Source of the DNA: Hyaloraphidium curvatum
Taxonomy: Eukaryota; Monoblepharomycota; Hyaloraphidiomycetes; Hyaloraphidiales; Hyaloraphidiaceae
NCBI GenBank assembly: GCA_025558095.1
Contig: JAIVFI010000015.1
Location: 310,001-374,000 of the forward strand
Direction of reading: 5' to 3'
DNA: 64,000 nucleotides
The translations under genes were made by a program, and so were the position numbers. The notes under the pieces were generated by a model that did no database searches, was not told where the DNA came from, and saw only the letters and a program-made list of their open reading frames with translations. Shown here piece by piece: positions 32,396 to 46,143 of this stretch. Numbering within the stretch: position 1 is the stretch's first letter; the number at the start of each line of letters is the position of its first letter.

Positions 32396-34939
32396 TCAAT
32401 TCTTTTTCGACGTGGTGTACGTGAACGTCTTCATGGCTGATTTCGGCGCCAGATGCGCGCGAGGTTCTGCCGGCACCTTCTTCTTCTCCGTGTCACCCGC
32501 CACCTTCTTGATCTTCTTGCTCCGGTCCTCGTCCAGCACTTCAAAGTCCATCTCGTCAATGTTAAACCTAGCTTCCTTTCTCTCCCTCTTGGCCGACGGA
32601 TCCCCGAGAACTGCGTCCAAAGCGGCAGGGCGCGGAACAGCAGAGTAGTCAAACGGTTCCACGCTTCTGGTTTTGGCCTTCTTCTTCTTCTTGGCCGATG
32701 AAAGCGCGTCCCTCTGGAAGCTTTCGAGATCGTGCTTCGGTGGTTTCCTCGCTTCCATCTCGCCAGCTTTGGGGGACGGAAGAGAAACCTCGTCCCGTTC
32801 CTCCGGCACATGGTCCACCGTTGACGAAGGGACATGCGGCAGGATTGGTGACGGCTCCTCGTTCTGAGCGGGCTCAGGTGTTGCAGAAGAGGACAGAAAC
32901 GCCGCAGGTATGTGTGACCGCCTCGGCGAATCGATGTCGTCCAGTCCATCGAAGAATGTCGAGCGACGCACGAGCCCAGGAGCCGACACGGCCTTGGAAA
33001 TCACCGTAACTTTCCTCCGTGGTTTCGTCGCTTTTTCATTCGCAATGTCCTCGACCGTGCGCTTCGTGGGAACAACAGATGAAGGTTCCGGAGCGAGGTC
33101 AATTGCTGCTGTCGGCCCCTCGGGCTCCTCTGGCTCTCCCTCGGCGTCCTGACCATCCATGTCCATCGCTTCCGGCTCATCCTTGGCCCGAAACGTGGGG
33201 CTCGGCACGGTTTCCGAAGGGCGTGCCGCGTCGTCCAAAGCACCTTTAACCTCCGCCAAGAGTTCAGTCATTCTCGATCGCACCAGGGGTGGCATGGGGT
33301 TGCAGATCTTTGCCAAAGCGTGAGCGTCCACGGGAGTGGCCTCGGCAATCATCCCGAGCAGCTTCGCTGGCATGACGTAGGCGGTCGACTCATCTTCCTC
33401 CCGAGCCACGCGGTCTCTCCAGGCGTGCACACGCCTGAACACGGCAACCTGCCGTGGAACCAGGGAGCCGCGATGCTTCTCGAGTGCCTTCCGCCAACCG
33501 TTGGCTCCGCCACCAGTCGAATCGTAGGTTTCCTTCGCGTAGACCTTGAGGGCGGTTGCGGCAGACCGCTCGAGCGTGGCCGTCAGCAATTGGTGGCTTC
33601 CATCCGGTGCCAGTCTCAGGAGCTCCGTCTTCATACGGTCGTAGATGTAGTGCAGGTAATGCGTATCCGACCGGGCGTAGGCGAGCATCTCTGCCGGCAC
33701 GGGCCGGATCCGCCAGTCCGCGAGCTGGTACTTCTTGTCCGCATCTATGCCGCAGTAGAACTTCAGCAGGTAGGCGTACGAGTGCTGGGGCATTTGCAGA
33801 ACATGCGACGCGTGGTACGTGTCAAACAAGTTGACTAGGTAGACGCCGAAATCGCGCTGCAGCCACTGCACGTCCATGTCCGCGCCGTGCAGAATCTGGA
33901 GGAGCGGGTTGGAACGATGATCGGTAGACGGCGAACGGCTGCTCACCTTGACGATTCTGGGATTGGCGAAGACAGTGTTCAGGGTGTGCAAATGAGGGCG
34001 CAAAGCAAGGGCGTCCAGCACAAAGTCCTCTTCGCGGGTGCTTATCTGGATCAAGCAGATGAACCCCTGGAAACTCCGGTAAGAATGGTTCTCCGTGTCG
34101 ACAGCAATTTCGTCCGCGCGCTCGAGCTTCCCAAGCATGTTCCGAAGAGCCGGCACCGTGTCCACCCAGGTGAAAGCCGTCTGCGACATGTCCTCGACAA
34201 AACTAGGGTCCTCGGCGGGCTCAAACACGTGGTCAGGATACTCGACAGTGCCAATTTCGTGCTGGTAGGCGTGGAAAAAAGGGTCCGAAACCGCGGAAAC
34301 GTCCAGCGGCACGACAGCATGCGGCTTGTCCGTGATCTTGTGCCTAAATGGCCGCGAGCCGTCGTTGTCAATCTCATCCTCGAACCGCAGCTGCGGACGG
34401 AGCAAATGCGCCGCGTTGTAGAGTTTCGGATCGAGCCTGGCCGCCTTGTTGCGGCTCCTGGAGTCCGAGTAAACGTCGGCCGGCGACCCGTGGTCCCGCG
34501 AGGGGGTAGCTCCCTCAGCCTGAGGCGCTGCACCGAAGCTCCCCGGCAGTGCCCTTCTCCCCAGATGGACATCAATTGCGGTATCGGCTCGTTCCAGCAG
34601 GTCATCGAGGACGTCGACCACGGGCCCGAATCGGTCCAAGACGTCGTCGGCATCCTGATACTCCCGCGGCGTCTTCCGCCGTCGGGAGCCGTCCGAAGAC
34701 GCAGTCCCAGCGTACGCTAGCAGCTTGTTTGCCAGGCGCAGTACACGGTTGCCGACGGCCTTCATGCCGCTGGCAAACTCGCGGGACGATGCGGCCTGCA
34801 CCGCGAACTCGTCTGGGCGGACGAAAGCCGCAGCCTTTGTCGCGGCGACCAGTTTCGAGCACGTGGCATCGATGTACTCGTCGAACGACGGCGCATCGTC
34901 GTCACCGGCCGCCCGAGCGGCCTCCTCGGCCCCGGCCAT
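32396..34939 (-). CDS. RRP6: Exosome 3'-5' exoribonuclease Rrp6 / EXOSC10
   Basis: Nuclear exosome exonuclease for rRNA, snoRNA and aberrant transcripts. Start chosen at ATG 34939 (MAGAEEAARAAGDD); an upstream in-frame ATG would overlap the alpha-SNAP start. Order: N-terminal PMC2NT region (SFDEYIDATCSKLVAATKAA); DEDD-Y exonuclease with AVDTENHSYRSFQGFICLIQ (Asp and Glu), ILHGADMDVQWLQRDFGVYL (Asp), LLKFYCGIDADKKYQLADWR and YARSDTHYLHYIYDR (Tyr, Asp); HRDC (RDRVAREEDESTAYVMPAKL); then a disordered acidic and Lys-rich tail. A 51-nt intron at 33896-33946 (GTGAGC...CTCCAG) is in phase and stop-free; it must be removed to restore VK-ILHGADMD. Otherwise the gene reads as a single exon. Confidence 0.96.
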   Translation of the reverse strand: MAGAEEAARAAGDDDAPSFDEYIDATCSKLVAATKAAAFVRPDEFAVQAASSREFASGMKAVGNRVLRLANKLLAYAGTASSDGSRRRKTPREYQDADDVLDRFGPVVDVLDDLLERADTAIDVHLGRRALPGSFGAAPQAEGATPSRDHGSPADVYSDSRSRNKAARLDPKLYNAAHLLRPQLRFEDEIDNDGSRPFRHKITDKPHAVVPLDVSAVSDPFFHAYQHEIGTVEYPDHVFEPAEDPSFVEDMSQTAFTWVDTVPALRNMLGKLERADEIAVDTENHSYRSFQGFICLIQISTREEDFVLDALALRPHLHTLNTVFANPRIVKVSSRSPSTDHRSNPLLQILHGADMDVQWLQRDFGVYLVNLFDTYHASHVLQMPQHSYAYLLKFYCGIDADKKYQLADWRIRPVPAEMLAYARSDTHYLHYIYDRMKTELLRLAPDGSHQLLTATLERSAATALKVYAKETYDSTGGGANGWRKALEKHRGSLVPRQVAVFRRVHAWRDRVAREEDESTAYVMPAKLLGMIAEATPVDAHALAKICNPMPPLVRSRMTELLAEVKGALDDAARPSETVPSPTFRAKDEPEAMDMDGQDAEGEPEEPEGPTAAIDLAPEPSSVVPTKRTVEDIANEKATKPRRKVTVISKAVSAPGLVRRSTFFDGLDDIDSPRRSHIPAAFLSSSATPEPAQNEEPSPILPHVPSSTVDHVPEERDEVSLPSPKAGEMEARKPPKHDLESFQRDALSSAKKKKKAKTRSVEPFDYSAVPRPAALDAVLGDPSAKRERKEARFNIDEMDFEVLDEDRSKKIKKVAGDTEKKKVPAEPRAHLAPKSAMKTFTYTTSKKN

Positions 34940-35028
34940 TCGGGCTCGTGATGTTGACTTGTTTTCGATCACACCAGCAGTCTGTGCTCCGCAAGTAGCA
35001 GCCCGACCCCGGCCACTTGAGGCTGCCA
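34940..35028. promoter_or_regulatory. Bidirectional promoter, RRP6 / alpha-SNAP
   Basis: 89 bp between the chosen start codons, the shortest divergent spacer in the window. The RRP6 frame stays open across it. Confidence 0.45.
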
Positions 35029-36114
35029 TGGGGGCGGACGAAGGGGAACAACTCTTGGCGCAAGCCAAGAAGGCGGCATCGTACACGGGATGGTTCGGGG
35101 GGAACAAGCTCGACGAGGCGGCGGAGCTCTACCAGAAGGCCGCCAACCGATTCCAGCTGGCCAAGAAGTGGAAGGAGGCCGGCGACGCGTTTGTCGCGGC
35201 TGCGGAAGCGCAGATCAAGCTCCAGGAGCGCGACGAGGCCGCTTCCATCTTCGTGAACGCGTCAAAGGCCTACAAGAAGGTCAGCCCGCTAGGCGAGTCC
35301 CGTCCCGGTGTGGGCGCCTGGGGTCCCCGGTTGACAAGGCGCATGCTGGCGGATAGATGCCGTCAAGGCCTTGCAGCAGGCGGTGGACATCTATACCGAC
35401 CGGGGGAGGTTCCACCCGGCGGCTACTCAGCAGAAGGCAATCGCGGAGATTTACGAGACGGACCTGACGGATCTTGAGAATGCCATGATCGCCTACCAAA
35501 AGGCGGCGGACTGGTACTCCAGCGAAGACTCCAAAGCGTGGGTGGACTCTCCCTCTGCCAGGACCGTGGGCCCCTGACGAGCCGGCGCGCAGCCTGACGA
35601 ACAACTGCTTGCTCAAGGTTGCGCACTTTGCGGCACAGCTCGAGCGCTATCCGGAAGCGATCGAGAAGTTCGAGTCTGTGGCGGAGGCGAGCGTGGACAA
35701 CAACCTGACGAAATGGTCCGTCCGCGAGTACCTGATGAAGGCGGGGTTGTGCCATTTGGCATCGGGGGTGGGTCGATGATCCAAGCTAGCTAGTTCCAGG
35801 GAGCTTACACGTCATGCAGGATATGGTTGCCGCACACCGAGCTTTGGAAAAGTACCTGAGCATGGATGTGACGTTTGGTTCGACACGGGAGTACCAATTT
35901 TTGAAGGTGGGGTGGCATGGATTACCCCGACGCGTACACGTTGACGAATGCACTCTCGCAACAGAGCCTTCTTGAGGCCCTGGAGGCGGGCGATGTTGAT
36001 GCCTTTACGAACGTGGTGGTGGACTTTGACAGGATGACCAAGCTGGACCCCTGGAAGACCAGCATCCTGCTCAAGATGAAGAAGTCGATCGGAGAGGAGA
36101 TGAGTATCACCTGA
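35029..36114 (+). CDS. SEC17: Alpha-soluble NSF attachment protein (Sec17)
   Basis: Adaptor that brings NSF/Sec18 to SNARE complexes for disassembly. Five or more exons. Readable blocks: AKKAASYTGWFGGNKLDEAAELYQKAANRFQLAKKW, EAQIKLQERDEAASIFVNAS, VKALQQAVDIYTDRGRFHPA, IAEIYETDLTDLENAMIAYQ, LTNNCLLKVAHFAAQLERYP, DMVAAHRALEKYLSMD, and the NSF-activating C-terminal region DYPDAYTLTNALSQQSLLEA through LDPWKTSILLKMKKSI. The usual acidic-Leu ending (..EEDDL) is replaced by a short EEMSIT; the stop lies in a 14-bp tandem duplication, so the last few residues may be recently altered. TPR-like helices run through the whole protein. Introns are near 35280-35362, 35540-35580, 35760-35817 and 35908-35918. 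Confidence 0.94.
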
Positions 36115-36134
36115 CTTCAATCACCTGACTTCAA
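36107..36134. repeat. 14-bp tandem duplication over the alpha-SNAP stop codon
   Basis: tcacctgacttcaa occurs twice head to tail (36107-36120 and 36121-36134). The first copy supplies the TGA stop of SEC17. Confidence 0.9.
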
Positions 36135-36230
36135 TCCTGGGCATCTGCGTGTACATATCTCCCTCTAATGCCGATGATCACATTCAGACCGAAACCGTGA
36201 ACAAGCTCAAACACCACGTGCAATGCTCCC

Positions 36231-39200
36231 CTAAACTGGAGCTTCCACCTCCGGCCGCACCTCGGCCTTCGCCTCCACGTCCGTCATCACCACGTCCCCG
36301 CCAGCGTCTATCGGCGGTACGGGGCCCGCGGGCCCCGAAGAGCTCGTCAACACCTCCGGCTTTTCGACTTTGGCCGGAGTGGCCGGAGCGTCCGTGTCCG
36401 GCAAAAGCGCAACATTCGAAGGCACCATTGACAATGGAGCTTCGGAAACCGGAGGCCGCTTCTCAGTCTCTGCATGAGAAGCCCCAGTGGCCGAGAGAGG
36501 CTTCGCGTCCTCCCGTTTGACATCGACAACAGCTCCCTCGGCCCTCTGGTCGACGTCCGGAGGAGCTCGCTCAGGCTTCCGGTCAGGGTCGGCCTTGAGC
36601 TTGAATCTCGGCGCGTCACGATCATGCTTCCTGTCCGGATCCCCTAAACCCTTGTGCTTGAATTTGAGAGTGTCGGACGATTTGGAGCCGGCTTCACGGG
36701 GTCGCGAGGAGCTCTCGTCCTTCCGTGGCTCGTCCTTGATCCGTGGCTTTCCAGGATCCGACTTCTTCAACTCTCCTTTCCCGCTGTCCTCCTTGGGCCG
36801 TCCGTCGCCGGATTTCGTCTTCCCTGCGGAATCGTTCTCCGTGGCCCTCTTCTTGGGCGACTTGTCATCGCCCTTTGGAGGATTGTCCGTGGCCCTCTTC
36901 TTTGGCGGTTTGTCGCCGTCCTTGGAGGGATCCCCCGTCTTCTTCTTCTGCGCCTTGTCGTCCCCTTCGTCCCCCTTAGGGGAGTCCCGAGACTTGGTAC
37001 CCTCGCCCCCGCCGCCATATTTCAACTCCCACTTGTCGTGCATTCCCTTGAACTTTTCGCCGTCCATGTCGTCGTTGAACTTCCGTGCGGCGTAGTCCCA
37101 CAGCTTCCGCTCCAGTTTCTCGCGCTTCTTCCCCTCGGCACGCTGGACGGCATCCCGGATGCACTTCCCGACCTCCTTCACGCGATCCCAGAGATAGAGG
37201 AGGCTCGCCTTCTTCTCCGTGATATGGTCCGGGACTCCTCCATTCAGCTCCTTCAGGATCGCACGAACAGGCTTCAGCAGATCCCGCACGTCGGGCTCCG
37301 CGCCCTTGGATACTGCGGAATTCCGATCGGCCTTGTCCTTTGAACCGGGTCCCTTGGACTTCTTCTTCGGCGACGTCGGATCGACGTCCTGGTCGTTCTT
37401 GGATGCCGCAGACGATGATGCCTTCGGTTTCGGCTCCGCCTTTTTCGCCACTGGACCCCGCTCGTGGGGCGCACGGAGAGAGTCAATCAGGCCCTTGATG
37501 GCGGACTCGGCACGCCGAGTCAGGTGGGGAGCCTTCGGAAGCAGCTTCGCATCCGCAGACCCATCCGCAGCTTTGGAAGATCCGAGGAACATCTTCCCCA
37601 TCAGGTCGAGGCTTTCATCCTGCTGCATGTCGTCCCAGTTCCCCATGCCGTGCTTGTAGACCCCGACTAGAAGCATGGAGTCGTCCTTGAGCGTCCAGTT
37701 GCAGGCCCAGTTTGCCGGGGCGCGGAAATTGTCCGTCACCAAACGGAACTGCTGCAGGTTGGGGATCGTCGACAGGTGTTCCGCAAGCGCCTTGAGCTCC
37801 TTCTGGCGGTCGCATATCTGAGTCGCGTTCAGGCCCTTCACACCCTCAAAATCGATCTGCGCAAACTTGGCCGCCTTCTTGCCGGACTCTTTGGCGTCGC
37901 CTTCCTCGTCGACAGGTGTCTGCACCGCAGGCTGGCTCTTCGAGTCCTTGACGGCCTGCCGGCACGCCTTGAGGAGCCGTTCCGCAGCGTCAACGACGAC
38001 GGAACGATCCTTGCCCTCCAGCTGGGCTTCCTTGACGATCCGATCGTACTGGATCTCGATGCCGCCAAATTTCGTGAGCGCTCGGGCGAGATTCCGAATG
38101 TCCTTTTCGGCCAGAGTGCTTGCCGAAGCCCCCTTCTTTCCGGACGACGAAGCCTTCTTCTTGGCCTTCTTCTGCGCGGGCGCATTGTCCGCCTCTGCAG
38201 AAGCTGCGGCGCGCTTTCGAGCGGCAGCGGCAGCCGCCTCCGCGGCCTTCCTCTTTGCTTCAGCCTCGGCCGCCGCCTTGGCCTCCTCTTCGGCTCGCAA
38301 ACGCTCGGCCTCCGGGATGATTTCTTCCCAGCTCAGCTGATCGGCACCGAAATCCGCGATCTTCCACGCGTCCTTGAACTCTTCGAAGCCCTCCTCGTCG
38401 TTGTCCGCAACGGTATCGTGATGCTCCGCGCGCTCGAGAATGTCGTCGAGGTTCAGCGCCTCGAGCTGCGCCTGGCGCGTCGAGTCGTTCTCCTTGAAGA
38501 GATTCTGAGCCCCGAACTTGAGGATGGCCTGGAGCTCATCGCGACTGTAGTTCTCCGGATCGACGGCCTTCTTGCTGGCCGGCGCGGCGTGAGCCACGGA
38601 CGATCCATCCATCTTGCGCATGATGCTGTACTCCAGCACCATCTTCCGCTTTGCCCTTTCAAGGATGTCTTCCTCGATCGTCTCCTTGGAAACGAAGCGG
38701 TAGACGTTCACGTGCTTCTTCTGCCCGATGCGATGCGCACGGGCCATCGCCTGGAGATCGTTCTGCGGGTTCCAATCACTGGAACAACATCGTGAGTTCG
38801 GGCAAGAGAAGCGTGCACGCCGGCCATACCTGTCGAAAAGGATGACCGTGTCGGCCGTCTCCAGATTGATCCCCAGACCACCGGCCCTTGTGGACAGCAA
38901 GAAAATGAAGTCCTGCGAGCCTGGCGCATTGAACCTTTCGATGGCCTTCTTCCTCGCCTCCGCCGGCACGCTCCCGTCCAACCGCTGGTAGCCGTAGGAG
39001 CGAAGCTGCACGTACTCCGCCAGAATGTCCAGCATCATCACGAGCTGCGAAAAGATGAGGACCCGGTGCCCGTCCGCCTTTAGACGGGTCAGGAGCTTGT
39101 CGAGAAGCACCATCTTGCCCGAGTTCATCACCAGCCCCTGCAACCGCTTGTCCTTTTCGACGCCCCAGGTGTCGTCAGCGCCGTCGATGAGATACGGATG

Positions 39201-41633
39201 ATCGCTGGTCTTCTTCAGCTCCATCACGATGTTCAGGAGGCTGCGCGGCCTCGAGCCCTCCGAGGTGAGAGCCTCGTAATTACGGGTGATGATGTGCTTG
39301 TAGTAGCGGACCTGCATGGGGGAGAGTTCGACGCGCAAGATGCGCTCGGTCTTGCTGGGAAGATCCTTCTCCACGTCCTTCTTCAGCCTGCGGCACATGT
39401 ACGGCTTCAGGCGGGTGTGGAATTCGGTGATCTTCTGCTGCGTCTCCGAGTTGTCCGCGAGGTTGATGTCCACGTCCTCCAAGTCGGCGAATTTGCCGGG
39501 CATCAGGAACTTGACCAGCGACATGAGCTCCTGGACGTTGTTCTGGCGAGCCAAGCGTTGGAATCGAAAATGAAATCGGCGCTCCCGCTTCCGACCACCT
39601 ACCTGGAGCGGCGTGCCCGTGATGAGAAGCCGATTCGCGGTGTAGAAATCGCCGACGAGCGTCTCGTGCAGCTGGCTCTCCTGGTTCTTCAACCGATGAG
39701 CTTCGTCGACGGCCAAGTATGCCCAACGAATCTGGCCCAACTCGGCCTTGTCCTTCAACACCAGCTCATAAGTCGTGAGGAGCACGTTGAACTTCAGTTT
39801 CCGCCTCCCGGCTCCCCCGCCGCCGTGAGCGTAGAACTCGTGCTCCCGAATTATGTCCCGAGAAAGTCGGTTGCCCATGTAGACGATGAGGTTCATCTGC
39901 GGCGCCCACTTTGCGAACTCCCTCTGCCAGGATCCGATCGTCGACAAGGGCACCACGACCAGGAAGGGCCCGTACAGCTTCGCCGCGTTGAAGAGGTAGT
40001 TCAGCAAGCAGATGGTTTGCACCGTCTTCCCCAGCCCCATCTCGTCCGCCAGGATGCCGTTCTCGTTCCGGTGCCACAGGTGGGCAGCCCACTGAATGCC
40101 GGTCATCTGGTAGTCCCGCAGATCTCCGCCGACCATGTACGACGGTTGCTTGCCGCCGAAGCGTTGCAAAATGCCCCGGTTGTCCGGGCCGTAAGTCGTG
40201 GAGTTGGAGGGCAGTGTCCGGCAGTTCTCCCTCTCCAGATAGGCATCAATCTGCGGGCCACATGACTCCGCAATGTCCTCGCTCGCCTCCCAGGTGCAAT
40301 CGGAGTAATCCAGCCTCTTCCACTTGCAGTAGTACTCGATCCCGCTCGGGTACTCCTCCGTCCTCTCCACCATGCGCTGCCCGATGACGCGTTCCACAGT
40401 CCGGTAGTCCTCCAGAATGTCGCGATCCATCTGCATGCGGATATCGAGCTGCTCAATCTCCTCCTTGGTCACGGTGGGGTCCTCCCGCTGAGCACGTTCG
40501 ACGTCCACGACCTTTTTCTGGTAGTTCTTGAGCTTCTGGAAGCCCTTGTACTCCCGCAAGGACGCCACCGTCTCCCAGGTATTGTGGAGGTGCGATCGCC
40601 CTTGCCACTTGACGAAGAACTCGTCCTCCCCGCTTACCGAATCAGCTAAAGAAGTATAACCGTGAGAATGTGCGCGGCGCGCGTCTTGGGACCGCCTCTC
40701 ACAGCCAGTTCTGTAGTCGAGGATCTTGTCGATGGTTTCGCCGTCCTCAAGTAGAAGCTCCTCTTGCCGCATCGTGCTGCGCTTCTTCTTCTCCGGCTCA
40801 TCCATGTCACTGCCGCTGAGGCCCAGTTCGTCGACAAACTGCTCGTCCACGTTGTAGTTCTGCACGGTCTTGTTCCTGGTGCTGAACCGAACCATCCCAG
40901 CGAAGCTGTCTTCATCCGACGAATCGCCACGACGAGCTGGATCGGCGTGAGATTCAACCCTCGTAGCGGCCTCGCGCGCCCCGACCTTTCTTGGCCTTTT
41001 TGCGAGGCCGCGACTTGGTGGGACGCCGCCCCCACGGGTCTTCATCATCGCCAGAACCCGAGCCGCTGCCGTCGCTGCCATTGCCTGGCGCAATTGACCG
41101 GTCAGCGGTCAGCGAAGATGGTCGGGCGGTTGCAAGTAAGGAAGCAGACACCCACCGTACTCCGCGCGGCCTTTCCCCTTCCCTCGTTTGGTCCCCCTGC
41201 GTCTCTTTTCTGTCCCATCGTCCGAGGTCTCATCTCCGGCAAGCTGGAGACAGGTGTGAAGCCAGGAAACACAGCCCGGGCTTCGGCACACCTGCCCCAC
41301 CTCAAAACGCTGGGTCGGTACTCTGGCACGTCCCGTCCTTCGGAGGCCGTAGAGCTCGGGATCCAGCTCGGCGATAGCACGCGGAGAATCCGACTCTTTC
41401 CCCTTTCGCCCTCCCCAGTTCTGGCCCGACGGCCGATTGCCGTTCAGCGTGTTCCGCCTGGAAGCGCCATAAGAGCGACTGCCATTGTCATCGCTCCCTG
41501 CTCCAGAGGATGTATCCCCCGAATCCGACCCGGAACCCTCGTTGGAGCCCGCGTCCCGAGATTCGTCGCCGTTCGCGGCATCGTCCTCCTCTGTCTCGTC
41601 CCCCGCGTCGTCCCCAGGCCTATCCACCGACAT
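36231..41633 (-). CDS. CHD1: Chromodomain helicase Chd1
   Basis: SNF2-family nucleosome-spacing ATPase linked to transcribed chromatin. N-terminal acidic Ser/Asp region, then [18 protein letters not shown]. Tandem chromodomains: [19 protein letters not shown], and [19 protein letters not shown]. Helicase motifs: [13 protein letters not shown] (I), [10 protein letters not shown] (II), LLITGTPLQ (III), [52 protein letters not shown]-binding SANT/SLIDE-type region and DUF4208 ([15 protein letters not shown] ... [14 protein letters not shown]) follow, then a Lys/Asp/Pro-rich tail. Three in-phase, stop-free introns lie inside conserved regions: 38779-38829 (51 nt), 39543-39602 (60 nt) and 40646-40702 (57 nt). 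The start is uncertain: ATG 41633 is in frame, but an acceptor near 41745 suggests a further upstream exon. Confidence 0.95.
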
Positions 41634-42245
41634 CTGCTCATCATCGGACCCCGCCCCCGACGATTCGGACCGCGTGAGATCCGCGTCATTGTCCGAAAGT
41701 CCAGACGACTCGGAGCTCCGTCCATCGTTGCCGTCCGCTGAACCGTGTCAAAGGCGGAAAAGGATCCAGGAACGCCGGAAAGAGGCAAGAGCATGGAAAG
41801 GGCGGAAAAGTAGATGTTAGCAATGCGAGTTCATGCACGATGCTGGCCTCCGCCTTGTCGCGCTGCGCTCAGGTGGAGCGCCGGAGGCAGCGGCGCCGGC
41901 GTCCGCCGACGGATTACCCAGGACGCCCACACCCGCGCCACGAGACGTCCGCCAGTCAGACCAAAATGCGCGAAACGTGGCGCATCGGGTCTCGGGACAC
42001 TGTCCCGTTCATCGCGGCGTTCTCGCGTTGGCCCAGCGTGCGTCCCCTCTGCCCGCCCGGTCCCACGAGCCGTGCTCGGAGCTTGATGCGGGCCAAGGCA
42101 ACTGTCCAGGATGCTGACCTTCGTTCTCATAAGCGTCGTCCATCTCCCGACACCATGGAAACCTCGGGGGACCCGCGTGTCTGGCCGATCACCCAAACTA
42201 CAGACAAGCGCGCGCAAGAACCAACTTTCGATGATCTTGACTACA
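41634..42245. other. CHD1 upstream region / YAK1 3' flank
   Basis: 612 bp. The CHD1 frame stays open to about 41745, preceded by an AG acceptor-like site, so one more 5' coding exon may lie here. A plus-strand ORF at 41840-42640 is Arg/Ser/Pro-rich, overlaps YAK1 and has no family features; I treat it as a shadow. Confidence 0.4.
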
Positions 42246-44932
<2,687 letters not shown>

Positions 44933-45081
44933 GAGTTTCGGCCACGCGTCAGCAAGTCGCCGCGACGCGAAGGGTCATTGGGAGTCGGGTGGCCGTGGCG
45001 TCAGGAGACCCCCTCCTCGCTGACTGACTGGGGCAACGCGGGGCGGGCCGCCGCCGTCACCACACACACCTCGTTGACACG
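44933..45081. promoter_or_regulatory. Bidirectional promoter, YAK1 / UBL5
   Basis: 149 bp between opposed start codons. A short CA run (cacacacac) at 45060-45069 precedes the UBL5 start. Confidence 0.5.
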
Positions 45082-45809
45082 ATGATCGAAATCACCTGCA
45101 ACGACCGTCTGGTTAGCATCTTGTTTCTCCTCGACCACGCCAAAGCCGTTTCTGACGGGCTCCTTCCTTTTCTGGGCTCTTGAACCGGACCAACGGACGC
45201 GTGCTGCGCATCCTGTGAACCGACACCGTGTCGTCACCATGCGGTCTACGCCACGATGATAACAGGGAAAGAAAGTTCGGATAAAGTGCAATACAGGTTA
45301 GTCGCGGCAAGATCGCGCCCGCATCGGCCCCACGCTGACCGCGGACTTCTGGCCCAGACGACACCATCGGAGACCTGAAGAAGCTGATTGCGGCACAGGT
45401 GGAGCTTTGTGTCTTCTTCAACGAGTCTGAGTGGCTCCTCACCGGCATGCCCATGCCTCTTCCGCATAGACGGGCACGAAACCGGAGAAGATCGTCCTGA
45501 AGAAGTGGTACAACGTCTACAAAGCAGGTTCGCTGCGTACTTGCCTGGCAACTGGCTGATCGTGATATTGTTACAGGACCACATCACGCTCGCTGACTAC
45601 GAGGTCCACGATGGTGGGTGCCCCGATCATGCTGCTGCTGCCATCGCTTGACAGTTCGCCTTGTTTACTTCGGCGTTCGACCACTATTACGCTATCTCTC
45701 GCTTCTCCCGCATTCGTGCAGGCTTCAACTTTGAGGTGGATAGGCCCTGCAGCGCGAGCTCGAGCGATCTCTAAGCATTTCCGCCTCCCTTCAGCTCTAC
45801 TACGCGTGA
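45082..45809 (+). CDS. UBL5: Ubiquitin-like protein 5 (Hub1)
   Basis: Ubiquitin-fold protein that binds Snu66 and tunes splice-site choice; it is not conjugated through a di-Gly end. Seven exons code for 73 aa: 45082-45111, 45266-45296, 45358-45398, 45470-45523, 45577-45613, 45722-45735 (14 nt) and 45795-45809 (15 nt). The joined protein matches Hub1 from end to end: MIEITCNDRLGKKVRIKCN, TDDTIGDLKKLIAAQTG, KIVLKKWYNVYK, DHITLADYEVHDG, and the di-Tyr ending FNFELYYA. The intron after VYK (45524-45576) must use a GC donor (AAA|GCAGGT) to keep the frame. Coding is only about 30 percent of the gene span. Confidence 0.95.
45524..45576 (+). other. GC-AG intron in UBL5
   Basis: Reads TACAAA|GCAGGT ... 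TTACAG|GAC, 53 nt. The downstream GT at 45528 would shift the frame of the next exon, while the GC site gives the family sequence VYK-DHITL. Confidence 0.8.
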
Positions 45810-46143
45810 GTCTGGGGTTGACCGTCTCCCGTGACGGCTTGCGGCTCCATGGACGCGGAGTACTTGTTGGCCCATGCCCATTCTTGATCCAAGGCGATCC
45901 CGGGCTGGGATCTGGACCTGTTGGATCTGGACTCTGCACAGATCTATTCCGGCGCCGCGGCGCCGTGGCACCGCAACGCGTGGCGCACTCTGATCGACAT
46001 GGCGAAGCGAATGTAATCTTTGTCTGAATGCTATCGTTATCCTAGTAGGCTGTCATGAACATGAACGGCATGCGTGATGAGTGCGCTCCCCCCCCCGCAA
46101 CCCCCGGTTCGACTGTCGTTTTCTGCCACCACGACATTGAGCG
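45810..46143. other. Intergenic, UBL5 to CCT2
   Basis: 334 bp. It holds a plus-strand frame from ATG 45851 that reads like protein (WDLDLLDLDSAQIYSG) but is broken by a TGA after 12 codons. No family match, so not annotated as a gene. A run of C (46087-46095) lies near the end. Confidence 0.4.

Noticed and set aside
45851-46020. Plus-strand ORF with protein-like composition after UBL5
   Set aside because: It is interrupted by TGA after 12 codons, has no splice junction I can support and no family similarity.
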